Shown here piece by piece: positions 19,815 through 28,576 of a stretch of 64,000 nt of DNA. Both the position numbers and the translations under genes were made by a program. The DNA is from Lysobacter helvus (GTDB lineage Bacteria > Pseudomonadota > Gammaproteobacteria > Xanthomonadales > Xanthomonadaceae). The DNA lies in NCBI RefSeq assembly GCF_018406645.1, contig NZ_AP024546.1, forward strand, positions 1,364,001-1,428,000. The letters are read 5' to 3'. Within the stretch, counting starts at the first letter, position 1. Every line of letters starts with the position of its first letter. The notes under the pieces were generated by a model that ran no database searches, had not been told where the DNA came from, and saw nothing but the letters and a program-made list of their open reading frames with translations.

Positions 19815-19841
19815 GGCTCCCCCGGGATTCCCGCGGGAGCC
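19815..19841 (+). other. Hairpin over the ribosome-binding site of the 58-residue gene
   Basis: GGCTCCCCCGGG (19815-19826) and CCCGCGGGAGCC (19830-19841) form a 12-bp stem with one mismatch and a 3-nt loop. The only Shine-Dalgarno-like run of the next gene, GGGAG, lies inside the right arm. It overlaps the -10-like TAGGCT at 19813-19818. It may act as a terminator for the S9 gene, as a translational block, or both. Confidence 0.5.
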
Positions 19842-19846
19842 GCGCC

Positions 19847-20023
19847 ATGCACAACAAGCACAGCCACCGGATCGTCGAGAAAACCGCCGAGAACCGCTTC
19901 CTGCAACACCAGCCCGTCGACGCCGACGAGGCGCGCAGCCACCACGTGGCCGAGGACGAGGCGCCGCCGGTCCCGGCCGCGGCAGAGTTGACCGACGCCG
20001 ATCGCAAGGATGCCAACGCATGA
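19847..20023 (+). CDS. Hypothetical small acidic protein (58 aa)
   Basis: The ORF starts MHNKHSHRIV and encodes 58 hydrophilic residues with several His, Glu and Asp and no hydrophobic segment. Its stop overlaps the next start as ATGA, and a -10-like TAGGCT stands 29 nt before the start codon, which together support it as a real gene co-translated with its neighbour. No family is recognised. Confidence 0.6.
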   Translation: MHNKHSHRIVEKTAENRFLQHQPVDADEARSHHVAEDEAPPVPAAAELTDADRKDANA

Positions 20024-20535
20024 GCTCCCTGCGCGCCTTGCTGCTGGACTGCGGCACCGCCTTGCGCCGCGCCGTGCCGGATTTCGAATCGAGCCCGCTC
20101 CGCGCGCGCATCGAGGACGCGATCCTGGGGCTGTCGAACACGGAGGAATCGCCGGAGGCGCAGCTGCGCGTGCGCCGCGAACGCGACGAACTGCGCCAGG
20201 CCCTCGCCGACGCCGTCCCAGGCGTCAACGACAACATCCCCGCCGCCGAAGCCGCGCGCCTGCGCATGCGGATGCTGATCGAAGCCGGCGCACGCATCCG
20301 CGCGCTGCCGACGCCGGTGCACCAGACGCCCGCCGAACCCGTCGACGTGCAGCCCACGCGCGAAACGCTGCAGGACGTGGCCGCGGGCAGCCGCACGCTG
20401 ACGCGCGAAGAACGCGAGTGGTGCCTGAGCGAAGCGATGGTGCTCAGCGGCTTCCGCAAGACGCCGGTGCAGCTGATCGAAAGCGGCGAACCGGAACTGG
20501 CGAAGATGATCCTCGCCGGTTCGCCGTTGACCTAG
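20020..20535 (+). CDS. Hypothetical helical protein (171 aa)
   Basis: The product is soluble and predicted mainly helical, with a charged region RVRRERDELRQALADA (about residues 50-65) and a conserved-looking C-terminal block REEREWCLSEAMVLSGF. No signal peptide, membrane segment or catalytic motif is evident. The start overlaps the stop of the 58-residue gene by 4 bp, so translation is coupled. It ends 7 bp from the convergent I78 inhibitor gene. I do not recognise a named family. Confidence 0.75.
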   Translation: MSSLRALLLDCGTALRRAVPDFESSPLRARIEDAILGLSNTEESPEAQLRVRRERDELRQALADAVPGVNDNIPAAEAARLRMRMLIEAGARIRALPTPVHQTPAEPVDVQPTRETLQDVAAGSRTLTREEREWCLSEAMVLSGFRKTPVQLIESGEPELAKMILAGSPLT

Positions 20536-20542
20536 GGCGGGC

Positions 20543-20905
20543 TCAGCCGCAGGCCACCGACTCGACGACGTTCTTCGCGTCGACGCGCAGGTTCAGGCGA
20601 TCGAAGCGGTATTCCATCGTCACCGCCTGGTTGGGCTTGAGCGTGCGCGCGACCGTCGCGCCCGCATCCGTCCGCGCCTTTTCGACCACGGCATCCGAGG
20701 CCACCTGACCCACCGCGGACTGCGCGGCGTCGGCGTTGCACTGCTGCGCCGGCGTTGCGGGGGCAGCGGTGCCTGCATCGGCGGCGGGCGCGGGCGCCAT
20801 CGTGCCGGACGATGCGACGGCGTCATCGCCGTGCGGCGTGGACGTGCAGGCGGACAACGCGAACACCGTGAAGGCGACGCAGGCGATGCGGGTCGAGGGG
20901 GCCAT
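20543..20905 (-). CDS. Peptidase inhibitor I78 family lipoprotein
   Basis: The 120-residue protein has a lipoprotein signal with lipobox LSAC (Cys20), a Pro/Ala/Thr-rich linker, then an I78-type domain: Cys and the AVGQ segment, an Arg in VARTLKPNQAVTMEYRFDRLNL, and the C-terminal CG. Members of this family (Aspergillus elastase inhibitor-like) block serine peptidases. The ATG at 20905 is preferred over the one at 20917 because GGAG lies 6 nt upstream of it. It lies between an S9 peptidase and an M61 peptidase gene, so a protective role in the periplasm is an inference from context. Confidence 0.85.
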   Translation of the reverse strand: MAPSTRIACVAFTVFALSACTSTPHGDDAVASSGTMAPAPAADAGTAAPATPAQQCNADAAQSAVGQVASDAVVEKARTDAGATVARTLKPNQAVTMEYRFDRLNLRVDAKNVVESVACG

Positions 20906-21077
20906 GGCGGACTCCATGTCGGGGGAGGCCGCACCCTACGCCCGCGCCGCGTGAAGCTTCAAGCCGCACTGAATGCGACCGCGGCCCGCGCGACCATGCC
21001 GAATGGCAGGGGTTGCGCGGGGGCTCCATGACAGACGATCGGCGTTTCGCCTTTCGACACCTCCTGGGGGATCCGCA

Positions 21078-23003
21078 ATGCCACGTCCGACCGTGCTCGC
21101 TCTTTCGCTGCTGCTGGCGCTGCCCGCGCTCGCCGCCGCGCCCGCCGCCTTCGCGCAGACCTCGCCGCAGGCGCCGGTGTATGCCGCGAGCAAGACGCCG
21201 TATCCCGGCACGATCGCCATCGACGTGGACGCGACCAACCTGTCGCAGCGCATCTTCCAGGTGAAGCAGAAGATCCCGGTGCAGCAGACCGGGCCGATGA
21301 CGCTGCTGTTGCCGAAATGGCTGCCGGGCAGCCACGCCGATTACGGCCGCGTCGACAAGATCGCGGGCCTGGAGATCTCCGCCAACGGCAAGCGCCTGGA
21401 ATGGGTGCGCGATCCGCTCGACGTGTTCGCGTTCAAGGTGGACGTGCCGGCCGGCGCCACGCAGCTCGACGTCGCGTTCCAGTTCCTCTCGCCCACCGAC
21501 AACATGCAGGGCCGCGTCGTCATGACGCCGGCGATGCTCAACCTGCAGTGGATCGCGATGTCGCTGTATCCCGCCGGCTACGACGCCAGCGCGATCACCT
21601 TCGCGCCCACCGTGAAGTACCCGGCCGGCTGGCAGGCCGCCACCGCGCTCGAAACGCAGGCGCGCGCCGGCGACACGGTGACGTACAAGCCGGTGAACTT
21701 CGAAGTGCTCGCCGACTCGCCGATCTACGCGGGCAAGTACTTCAAGACCTACGACCTCGACCCCAACGGCCCGGTGCCGGTGCGCCTGAACGTCGTCGCC
21801 GACGACGCGAAGTACCTCGAAGCCAAGCCCGACCACCTGCAGGCGCACCGCAACCTCGTGCAGCAGATGTACAAGCTGTACGGCGCGCACCATTACGACC
21901 ACTACGACTTCCTGTTCTCGCTCAGCTCGCAGATGTCCGGCAACGGCCTGGAGCACCAGCGTTCCAGCGAGAACGGCGTGGGCCCGAAGTACTTCACCTC
22001 GTGGGATCCCAAGACCGGCAGCAGCGACCTGCTCGCGCACGAGTTCAACCATTCGTGGGACGGCAAGTACCGCCGCGGCGCGGACCTTGCCACGCCGAAC
22101 TTCAACACGCCGATGCAGGGCAGCCTGCTGTGGGTGTACGAAGGCCAGACGCAGTACTGGGGCAACGTGATCACCGCGCGCGCGGGCCTGCGCACCTTCG
22201 ACACCGCGAAGGACGCGCTGGCGCTGGTCGCGGCCAACTACGCCGACAACCGCCCGGGCCTGGAATGGCGCGCGCTGCAGGACACCACCAACGATCCGAT
22301 CGTCGCCAAGCGCCTGCCGAAGGCGTATCGCAGCTGGCAGCTGAGCGAGGACTACTACTCCGGCGGCCAGATGATCTGGCTGGAAACCGACGCCCTGCTG
22401 CGCCAGAAGAGCGGCGGCAAGCATTCGCTGGACGACTTCGCGAAGAAGTTCTTCGGCATCAACAACGGCGACTGGAAGGTGAACCCATACACCTTCGACG
22501 ACGTGGTGGCCACGCTCAATTCGATCGAGCCCTACGACTGGAACACGTTCCTGCGCGATCGCCTCGACGGCCGCAAGCCGCTCACCGGCGGCATCGAGGC
22601 CTCGGGCTGGAAGCTGGTCTACAAGGACAAGCCCAATGCGTACGCCAAGGCCGCGCAGGCCGAGTACGGCGGCGGTGCGGACTTCCTGTATTCGCTGGGC
22701 CTGAGCGTGGGCAAGGACAGCACCGTGTCCGACGTGCGCTGGGACAGCCCGGCGTTCAAGGCCGGCATCGGCCCGGGCATGACCATCGTGGCGGTCAACG
22801 ATCGCGCGTACAGCGGCGAGATCCTGGAAGACGCGGTCAAGGCCGCGAAGGACAGCAAGCAGCCGATCACGCTGCTGGTGAAGGAGTTCGACCTGTTCCG
22901 CACGATCAAGCTGTCGTACTTCGACGGCCTGAAGTACCCGCACCTGGAGCGGATCGAAGGCAAGCCGGACCTGCTGACGCCGATCTACGCGCCGAAGAAG
23001 TAA
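21078..23003 (+). CDS. M61 family metallopeptidase (glycyl aminopeptidase-like) with PDZ domain
   Basis: The 641-residue product has a signal peptide (MPRPTVLALS, then a hydrophobic core ending FAQ), a beta-rich N-terminal region, the zinc site HEFNH (His321, Glu322, His325), and a C-terminal PDZ domain (about 525-615) with a GMTIVAVNDRAY strand. M61 enzymes remove N-terminal Gly or Ala residues from peptides; here the enzyme should be periplasmic or exported. GGGGG at 21067-21071 is the ribosome-binding site for ATG 21078. The transcript continues into a G-rich repeat and a strong terminator. Confidence 0.93.
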   Translation: MPRPTVLALSLLLALPALAAAPAAFAQTSPQAPVYAASKTPYPGTIAIDVDATNLSQRIFQVKQKIPVQQTGPMTLLLPKWLPGSHADYGRVDKIAGLEISANGKRLEWVRDPLDVFAFKVDVPAGATQLDVAFQFLSPTDNMQGRVVMTPAMLNLQWIAMSLYPAGYDASAITFAPTVKYPAGWQAATALETQARAGDTVTYKPVNFEVLADSPIYAGKYFKTYDLDPNGPVPVRLNVVADDAKYLEAKPDHLQAHRNLVQQMYKLYGAHHYDHYDFLFSLSSQMSGNGLEHQRSSENGVGPKYFTSWDPKTGSSDLLAHEFNHSWDGKYRRGADLATPNFNTPMQGSLLWVYEGQTQYWGNVITARAGLRTFDTAKDALALVAANYADNRPGLEWRALQDTTNDPIVAKRLPKAYRSWQLSEDYYSGGQMIWLETDALLRQKSGGKHSLDDFAKKFFGINNGDWKVNPYTFDDVVATLNSIEPYDWNTFLRDRLDGRKPLTGGIEASGWKLVYKDKPNAYAKAAQAEYGGGADFLYSLGLSVGKDSTVSDVRWDSPAFKAGIGPGMTIVAVNDRAYSGEILEDAVKAAKDSKQPITLLVKEFDLFRTIKLSYFDGLKYPHLERIEGKPDLLTPIYAPKK

Positions 23004-23006
23004 GCA

Positions 23007-23040
23007 GGGGGGACCGGGGACTGGGGACCAGGGACCGGGG
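23007..23040 (+). repeat. G-rich repeat, left arm (G-quadruplex-capable)
   Basis: Five G-runs (6, 4, 4, 3 and 4 G) are separated by ACC, ACT, ACCA and ACC, matching a G3+ quadruplex pattern with loops of 3-4 nt on the plus strand. It starts 4 nt after the M61 stop codon. A C-rich partner at 23101-23124 is its approximate reverse complement. Confidence 0.85.
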
Positions 23041-23050
23041 AAAAGCAAAG

Positions 23051-23082
23051 AAAAAGCCGCGCCTATCAAGCGCGGCTTTTTT
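23051..23082. terminator. Shared bidirectional terminator between convergent genes
   Basis: AAAAAGCCGCGC pairs with GCGCGGCTTTTT around a CTATCAA loop, followed by T-rich sequence on the plus strand and with an equal T-run on the minus strand. It ends transcripts of the M61 gene and of the oxidoreductase gene that stops at 23129. Confidence 0.93.
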
Positions 23083-23100
23083 GCTTTTGCAGTGACTGGT

Positions 23101-23124
23101 CCCTGGTCCCCGGTCCCTGGTCCC
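23101..23124 (-). repeat. G-rich repeat, right arm (G-quadruplex-capable on the minus strand)
   Basis: Read on the minus strand, runs of 3, 3, 4 and 3 G are separated by ACCA, ACC and ACCA. It begins 4 nt after the stop codon of the minus-strand oxidoreductase gene, mirroring the left arm. Confidence 0.85.
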
Positions 23125-23128
23125 TTGA

Positions 23129-26100
23129 TCAGGCGGCCCGTTGCACCGGCGCCCCCGGCGCCTTCCACTTCGCCAGCAACTCGGCTTCGCGTTCCTTCGC
23201 CGAGTGCAGGTGCGCATCCTTGACGTGGCCGTAGCCGCGGATGTGTTCCGGGATCGAGGCGATCTCCGTCGCCAGCGCGACGTTGCCGCCGTCGAGCGAT
23301 GCGAGCAGCGACGACACGGTCGAGAAGTATTCCTCGATCAGGCGACGCTCCATCTTGCGTTCCTCGGTGTAACCGAACACGTCGAACGCACCGCCGCGCA
23401 GGAAGCGCAGCTTCGCCATCCACTTGAACGCGGTGAACACCCACGGGCCGTACTCGCCCTTGATCAGGCGGCCTTCGCTGTCCTTCTTCGCCAGCAGCGG
23501 CGGGGCGAGGTGGAACTTGAGCTTGTAGTCGCCTTCGAACTGCTGCTGCAGCTTCCGCTGGAAATCGCCGCTGGTGTACAGGCGCGCGACTTCGTATTCG
23601 TCCTTGTAGGCCATCAGCTTGAACGCGTAACGCGCGACGGCCTCGGAGAGATCGGTGCTGCCCGGCGCGCGCTGCTGTTCGGCGGCGCGGACCTGCGCGA
23701 CGAAGTCCGAATACTTCTTCGCGTACCCGGCGTTCTGGTACTCCGTGAGGAACGCGACGCGGCGCGACACCACTTCATCCAGCGAACGCGACAGGCGCGC
23801 ATCGTCGAGCGGGAGGAACGCGACCTCGGCACCGTGCGCGGGCACGTGGCGCAGTTCGTCTTCCTTCGCGAGCGGCTTCGGCGCGACGTTGGCGCCCCAC
23901 TCGTGGCCTTCCCATTCGCCCGGCGAGAGCACCGGCAGGTCGTGCAGCGTGTCCTGCGACGGAACGCTGCGCGACAGGCCCGCGGCTTCGAGCACGGCCG
24001 GCAAATCCGTCGCGGCCAGGCGGCCCCACGCGAACGCGGTCTTGTTCATCTCGATCGCCGCGCCGTTGAGTTCCACCGCGCGCATCAGCGCATCGAACGA
24101 CACCGGCACCAGCGCACGCTGCCAGGCATAGCCGAGGATGAAGAGGTTGGTGGCGATCGCGTCGCCCATCAGCGCCGTCGCCAGCTGCGTGGCATCGACG
24201 ATGAAGGGATCGGTGCCGCCGAGCGCGAGCTTGATCGCGCCGACGATGTCCTGCGCCGGGAACTGCATGTCCGGCCGCGTGGTGAACGTGCCCGGCATCG
24301 CTTCGTAGCTGTTGAGCACGACCTGCGTGCGGCCGCTGCGGATCTTCGACAACGGCCAGTAGTCGTTGACCACCACCATGTCGCAGCCGAGCACGAGGTC
24401 GGCCTCGCCCGCGGCGATGCGCACGGCGTGGATGTCTTCGGGCTTGTTGGCGATGCGGATGTGCGTGGTGACCGCGCCGCCCTTCTGTGCCAGGCCCGTC
24501 TGGTCGAGCACGCTCGCGCCCTTGCCCTCCAGGTGCCCGGCCATGCCGAGCAGCGCGCCGATCGTGACGACGCCCGTGCCGCCGACGCCGGTGATCAGGA
24601 TGTTCCAGGGCTGGTCGAGCGACGGCAGCGTGGGCATCGGGATCGACTGCAAGCGGTCGGCCGCATTCGTGCCCTTCTTCTTGCGCAACGCACCGCCGTG
24701 CACCGTCACGAAACTCGGGCAGAAGCCGTTGACGCAGCTGTAGTCCTTGTTGCAGTTGCTCTGGTCGATCTCGCGCTTGCGGCCGAACTCGGTTTCCTTC
24801 GGCAGCACGGAAACGCAGAACGACTTCTTGCCGCAGTCGCCGCAACCTTCGCACACGAGCGAGTTGATCAGCACGCGCTTCTGCGGATCGACCATCTTGC
24901 CGCGCTTGCGGCGGCGGCGTTTTTCCGTCGCGCAGGTCTGGTCGAAGATCAGCACCGTGCAGCCGGGGATCTCGCGCAGGCGCTTCTGCACGTTGTCCAG
25001 TTCGCTGCGGTCGAGGAATTCCACGCCCGACGGGAAGATCGACGGATCGCTCCACTTGGCGATGTCGTCCGACAGCACGACGATCGTCTGCACGCCTTCG
25101 CTGCGCACCTGGTGCGCGATCTGCGGAACGCTCAGCGTGCCGTCGACCGGCTGGCCGCCCGTCATCGCGACCGCGTCGTTGTAGAGGATCTTGTAGGTGA
25201 TGTTGACGCCGGCGGCGATCGACTGGCGGATCGCGAGCGAGCCGGAGTGGAAGTACGTGCCGTCGCCGAGGTTCTGGAACACGTGCGGCGTGTCGGTGAA
25301 GCTGGCCTGGCCCGCCCACGTCACGCCTTCGCCGCCCATGTGCGTGAAGGTGTCGGTGCTGCGGTCCATCCACGTGACCATGTAATGGCAACCGATGCCG
25401 CCGAGCGCGCGCGAACCGGCCGGCACCACCGTGGAGGTGTTGTGCGGGCAGCCCGAGCAGTAATGCGGCACGCGCGGGAACGCGGCGCGGGGCAGGGCGA
25501 GTTCGGATTCCTTCGCTTCCATCCAGCGCAGCACGTCGCGGACGTGTTCGCTGTCGTGGAATTTCTGGATGCGCCGCGCGATGACGCTGGCGATCTTCGC
25601 CGGCGTGAGTTCGCCGGTGGACGGCAGGATCCATTCGCCGGCTTCGTCGTACTTGCCGACGATGGACGGGCGCTCGCCGGTCCAGTTGTACATCGATTCC
25701 TTCATCTGGCTTTCGATGAAGGCGTGCTTTTCCTCGACCACCAGGATGTCGGACAGGCCGCGCGCGAATTGGCGCAGGCCCACCGGTTCCAGCGGCCAGG
25801 TCATCGCGACCTTGTACACGCGGATGCCGAGGTCGGCGCAGGCGCGCGCGTCGAGGTCGAGGTATTCCAGCGCCTGCAGCACGTCGAGGTAGGACTTGCC
25901 TGTGGTGATGATGCCCAGGCGCGCGTTCGGCGAATCGATGACGATGCGATCCAGCTGGTTGGCGCGCGCGAACGCCTGCGCGGCCTTCACCGCGTACTGG
26001 TGCAGGCGCATCTCCTGGTCCATCGGCGGATCGGGCCAGCGGATGTTGAGGCCGCCGCGCGGGAGCTCGAAGTCTTCCGGCAGCACGATCTTCAGCGCGA

Positions 26101-26809
26101 GCGGATCGACGTCGACCGACGCGGAGGACTCCACCGTTTCGGCGATCGTCTTGAAGCCCACCCAGCGCCCGGTGAAGCGCGACATCGCCCAGCCCATCAG
26201 GCCGAGGTCAAGGATGTCCTGCACGCCGGCCGGGTTGAGCACCGGCATCATCGCGCTGACGAATTCATGTTCGGAGCCGTGCGGCAGCGTCGAGCTGCGG
26301 CAGGCGTGGTCGTCGGCCGCGAGCGCGAGCACGCCGCCCTTCGGCGCGGTGCCCGCGGCGTTCGCGTGCTTGAACACGTCGCCGGTGCGGTCCACGCCCG
26401 GACCCTTGCCGTACCACATGCCGAACACGCCCTCGACCTTCGCGCCCGGGAACAGGTTGGTCTGCTGCGTGCCCCACACCATCGTCGCGCCGAGGTCCTC
26501 GTTGAGGCCCGGCGTGAACTTCACGCGCGCCGCTTCGAGGTGCTTCTTCGCGCGCCACAGTTCCAGGTCGAAGCCGCCGAGCGGCGAACCGCGGTAGCCG
26601 CTGACGAAGCCCGCGGTGTCCAGGCCCGCGGCCTGGTCGCGCAGCTTCTGCATAAGCGGCAGGCGCACCAGCGCCTGGACGCCCGACAGGTAGATGCGGC
26701 CGGACTGGCGCGTGTACTTGTGATCGAGGGTGTAATCGCCGTCGACCGCCGACTTCGTGAGCTCGGTATTGGCGGACGCGGGGGATGAAAGCTCAGCAGT
26801 GCTGGTCAT
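23129..26809 (-). CDS. Fused indolepyruvate:ferredoxin oxidoreductase
   Basis: The 1226-residue enzyme joins the parts of indolepyruvate ferredoxin oxidoreductase, which decarboxylates aryl pyruvates to aryl-acetyl-CoA. The N-terminal half carries the pyrimidine and TPP-binding regions, with CSGCPHNTS near residue 455 and GDGTYFHSG shortly after. A cysteine-rich segment with CEGCGDCG and two more Cys blocks (about 650-700) can bind Fe-S. A gamma-type domain starts at ITGVGGTGVV (about 735), and a C-terminal DUF6537-like region completes it. Start ATG 26809 is preceded by a TACAAT -10 box at 26845-26850. Such single-chain enzymes occur in aerobic proteobacteria. No ferredoxin gene lies beside it. 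Confidence 0.93.
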   Translation of the reverse strand: MTSTAELSSPASANTELTKSAVDGDYTLDHKYTRQSGRIYLSGVQALVRLPLMQKLRDQAAGLDTAGFVSGYRGSPLGGFDLELWRAKKHLEAARVKFTPGLNEDLGATMVWGTQQTNLFPGAKVEGVFGMWYGKGPGVDRTGDVFKHANAAGTAPKGGVLALAADDHACRSSTLPHGSEHEFVSAMMPVLNPAGVQDILDLGLMGWAMSRFTGRWVGFKTIAETVESSASVDVDPLALKIVLPEDFELPRGGLNIRWPDPPMDQEMRLHQYAVKAAQAFARANQLDRIVIDSPNARLGIITTGKSYLDVLQALEYLDLDARACADLGIRVYKVAMTWPLEPVGLRQFARGLSDILVVEEKHAFIESQMKESMYNWTGERPSIVGKYDEAGEWILPSTGELTPAKIASVIARRIQKFHDSEHVRDVLRWMEAKESELALPRAAFPRVPHYCSGCPHNTSTVVPAGSRALGGIGCHYMVTWMDRSTDTFTHMGGEGVTWAGQASFTDTPHVFQNLGDGTYFHSGSLAIRQSIAAGVNITYKILYNDAVAMTGGQPVDGTLSVPQIAHQVRSEGVQTIVVLSDDIAKWSDPSIFPSGVEFLDRSELDNVQKRLREIPGCTVLIFDQTCATEKRRRRKRGKMVDPQKRVLINSLVCEGCGDCGKKSFCVSVLPKETEFGRKREIDQSNCNKDYSCVNGFCPSFVTVHGGALRKKKGTNAADRLQSIPMPTLPSLDQPWNILITGVGGTGVVTIGALLGMAGHLEGKGASVLDQTGLAQKGGAVTTHIRIANKPEDIHAVRIAAGEADLVLGCDMVVVNDYWPLSKIRSGRTQVVLNSYEAMPGTFTTRPDMQFPAQDIVGAIKLALGGTDPFIVDATQLATALMGDAIATNLFILGYAWQRALVPVSFDALMRAVELNGAAIEMNKTAFAWGRLAATDLPAVLEAAGLSRSVPSQDTLHDLPVLSPGEWEGHEWGANVAPKPLAKEDELRHVPAHGAEVAFLPLDDARLSRSLDEVVSRRVAFLTEYQNAGYAKKYSDFVAQVRAAEQQRAPGSTDLSEAVARYAFKLMAYKDEYEVARLYTSGDFQRKLQQQFEGDYKLKFHLAPPLLAKKDSEGRLIKGEYGPWVFTAFKWMAKLRFLRGGAFDVFGYTEERKMERRLIEEYFSTVSSLLASLDGGNVALATEIASIPEHIRGYGHVKDAHLHSAKEREAELLAKWKAPGAPVQRAA

Positions 26810-26844
26810 GAGGCGCGACCGAAAGTCGTGAAAAAAGACCGCGA

Positions 26845-26850
26845 ATTGTA
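26845..26850 (-). promoter_or_regulatory. -10 box of the indolepyruvate oxidoreductase gene
   Basis: TACAAT on the minus strand, 35 nt before the ATG, is a close match to the sigma-70 -10 consensus. The -35 region is not clear. Confidence 0.5.
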
Positions 26851-26916
26851 GCAGCGGCGGCTTGCCCGACCTTCCCCGACCCCGATCGCGGCCTCAATAC
26901 GGCCCCGCATGCGCGT

Positions 26917-28494
26917 TCAGTCCACGGCGTCCCCGAGCGCGTCGCGCAGCGGTTTGAGCTGGGTTTCGTAGCGATGCCAGCGGCCCTGGTGGCGCGCATC
27001 GATGGGCTGGCGCATCTGCACCGTGCTCGCCGTGGCGGTGGGGGCGCTGCGCTTCTCGATCGCCGCGCAGCCCGGCACCCACCGCAGCCCGCAGAACTTG
27101 AAGACCTGGCGCGCGACGGCTTCGGGGTCGGCCACCAGCGATTCGTACGACACATCGAGCATCCGGCCGGGCAACACTTCGTGCCAGTGCGCCATCAGCT
27201 TGCGGTGGTTCTGGTAATGCGCCGCCAGTTCGCGCTGGTCGTAGGAATAAGGATAGGCCGCGCCGAACAATTCGCGCAGGTTCGAGAAACACGTGTCCAT
27301 CGGATCGCGCACCACGTTGAGGATGCGCGCGCCGGGCAGGGCGCGATGGATGAAACCCACGTTCATCGCGTTGCGCGGGAGCTTGTCGGTGTACGCCGCG
27401 CGCGGCTCGCCGTCGGCCGCCCACGCGCGCCATTGCGTGCGTTGCAGGTAGCGCTGGCCCAGTTGCGCGAAATCCACGCGGTCGATCGTCGACAGCATGT
27501 GGTTGTCGAGCATGCGCGGCGACTGGTGGTCCCAGGCCCACGCCATCTGGAACGGGAAGTCCTGCAGTTCGCCCGCATCGCGCACCTGCGGATGCGCGCC
27601 GAGGATGCGTTCGATGAGCGTGGTGCCCGAGCGCGGCATGCCCACGATGAAGATCGGGCGCGGGCCTTTCTGCGCGGGGGGCTGCGGCGCGAGGAATTCC
27701 GGCGTGGTGAGGTGGATCAGGCGATCGAAGACGTCCTGCTCGTACTTCGGGTCGTAGTCGATCGCGCGGCGGCGCGCGGTGCAGCCGTGCACCAGCGCCT
27801 TCCATGCTTCGGTGTCCTGGCCGCAGTCCTCGTATTCCTTGTAGAGCGCGAACCACAGGTAGGGCACGCCGGGATCCAGCGTCGGCGTGGCGACCAGGCG
27901 CTTGCGCAGGCGATCGATGTGGTTGCGCGCGGGCGTCCACGTGCGCAGCTTCGACAGCGTCCAATGCGCGCTCGCGAACTGCGGGGCGACGGCGATCACC
28001 GATTCCAGCTCCGCCTCGGCCTCGTCCAGGCGGCCGGCGAAGACGAGCAGCGTGGCGCGCAGCAGGCCCAGCCGCGGTCCGCGTTCGCCGCGGGCGCGGG
28101 CGAGGTCCACCAGTTCGAGCGCGCGCGTCGGCAGCCCGAGCGTGTTGAGCGCCAGCGCGCCTTCGAACAACGCCTCGGGCGACCACGTGGCCAGGAAGCT
28201 GCGTTCGAAGAAGATCGGCGCGGCCTGCGATTCGCCCACTGCGACGAGGCGGTCGAAGATGTCGGCGCGCAGTTGCGGGTGCTGGGGTTCGCCGTTGGCC
28301 GCGTTCAAGGCCGCATCGGCGGACTCGCGGAACCGGCCCCGCAGGGAGGCGAGGGTGGAGATGCGCAGCCAGGCGCCGGCATGGCCCGGGGCGCGCGCGA
28401 CGATGGCCTGGTAGGCCTGCTTCGCGGGGTCGAGCTGGCGCTGGTGGAGCATCGACTCGGCGCGTTGCCAGAGCTGGTCGATCTCGCCGGTCAT
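26917..28494 (-). CDS. TPR-repeat sulfotransferase family protein
   Basis: The 525-residue protein has an N-terminal region of TPR-like helices (residues 1 to about 240), then a sulfotransferase domain (about 275-510). The PAPS 5'-phosphosulfate loop GMPRSGTTL is at about residue 283, and the 3'-phosphate-binding strand is in VVRDPMDTCFSN. This two-part design is common in proteobacterial tyrosyl-protein or carbohydrate sulfotransferase-like proteins. The acceptor is unknown. The ATG at 28494 is preceded by a leaderless-type -10 box. It lies 107 bp upstream of the oxidoreductase gene on the same strand. Confidence 0.9.
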   Translation of the reverse strand: MTGEIDQLWQRAESMLHQRQLDPAKQAYQAIVARAPGHAGAWLRISTLASLRGRFRESADAALNAANGEPQHPQLRADIFDRLVAVGESQAAPIFFERSFLATWSPEALFEGALALNTLGLPTRALELVDLARARGERGPRLGLLRATLLVFAGRLDEAEAELESVIAVAPQFASAHWTLSKLRTWTPARNHIDRLRKRLVATPTLDPGVPYLWFALYKEYEDCGQDTEAWKALVHGCTARRRAIDYDPKYEQDVFDRLIHLTTPEFLAPQPPAQKGPRPIFIVGMPRSGTTLIERILGAHPQVRDAGELQDFPFQMAWAWDHQSPRMLDNHMLSTIDRVDFAQLGQRYLQRTQWRAWAADGEPRAAYTDKLPRNAMNVGFIHRALPGARILNVVRDPMDTCFSNLRELFGAAYPYSYDQRELAAHYQNHRKLMAHWHEVLPGRMLDVSYESLVADPEAVARQVFKFCGLRWVPGCAAIEKRSAPTATASTVQMRQPIDARHQGRWHRYETQLKPLRDALGDAVD

Positions 28495-28501
28495 GCGACG
28501 C

Positions 28502-28507
28502 AGGCTA
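28502..28507 (-). promoter_or_regulatory. Leaderless-type -10 box of the sulfotransferase gene
   Basis: TAGCCT on the minus strand is followed by 7 nt and then the ATG at 28494. No ribosome-binding site is seen between. Confidence 0.45.
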
Positions 28508-28576
28508 GCACGCAGCCGCGCGCGCGCCCGCCATGCGCCGTGTACCCTGCGGCTTCCAGCGTATCCGGGGGTCGGG

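Noticed and set aside
23141-26788. Plus-strand frame of 1215 codons opposite the indolepyruvate oxidoreductase
   Set aside because: It mirrors a well-conserved minus-strand enzyme codon for codon and is rich in His/Arg/Ala, as expected for a shadow frame.
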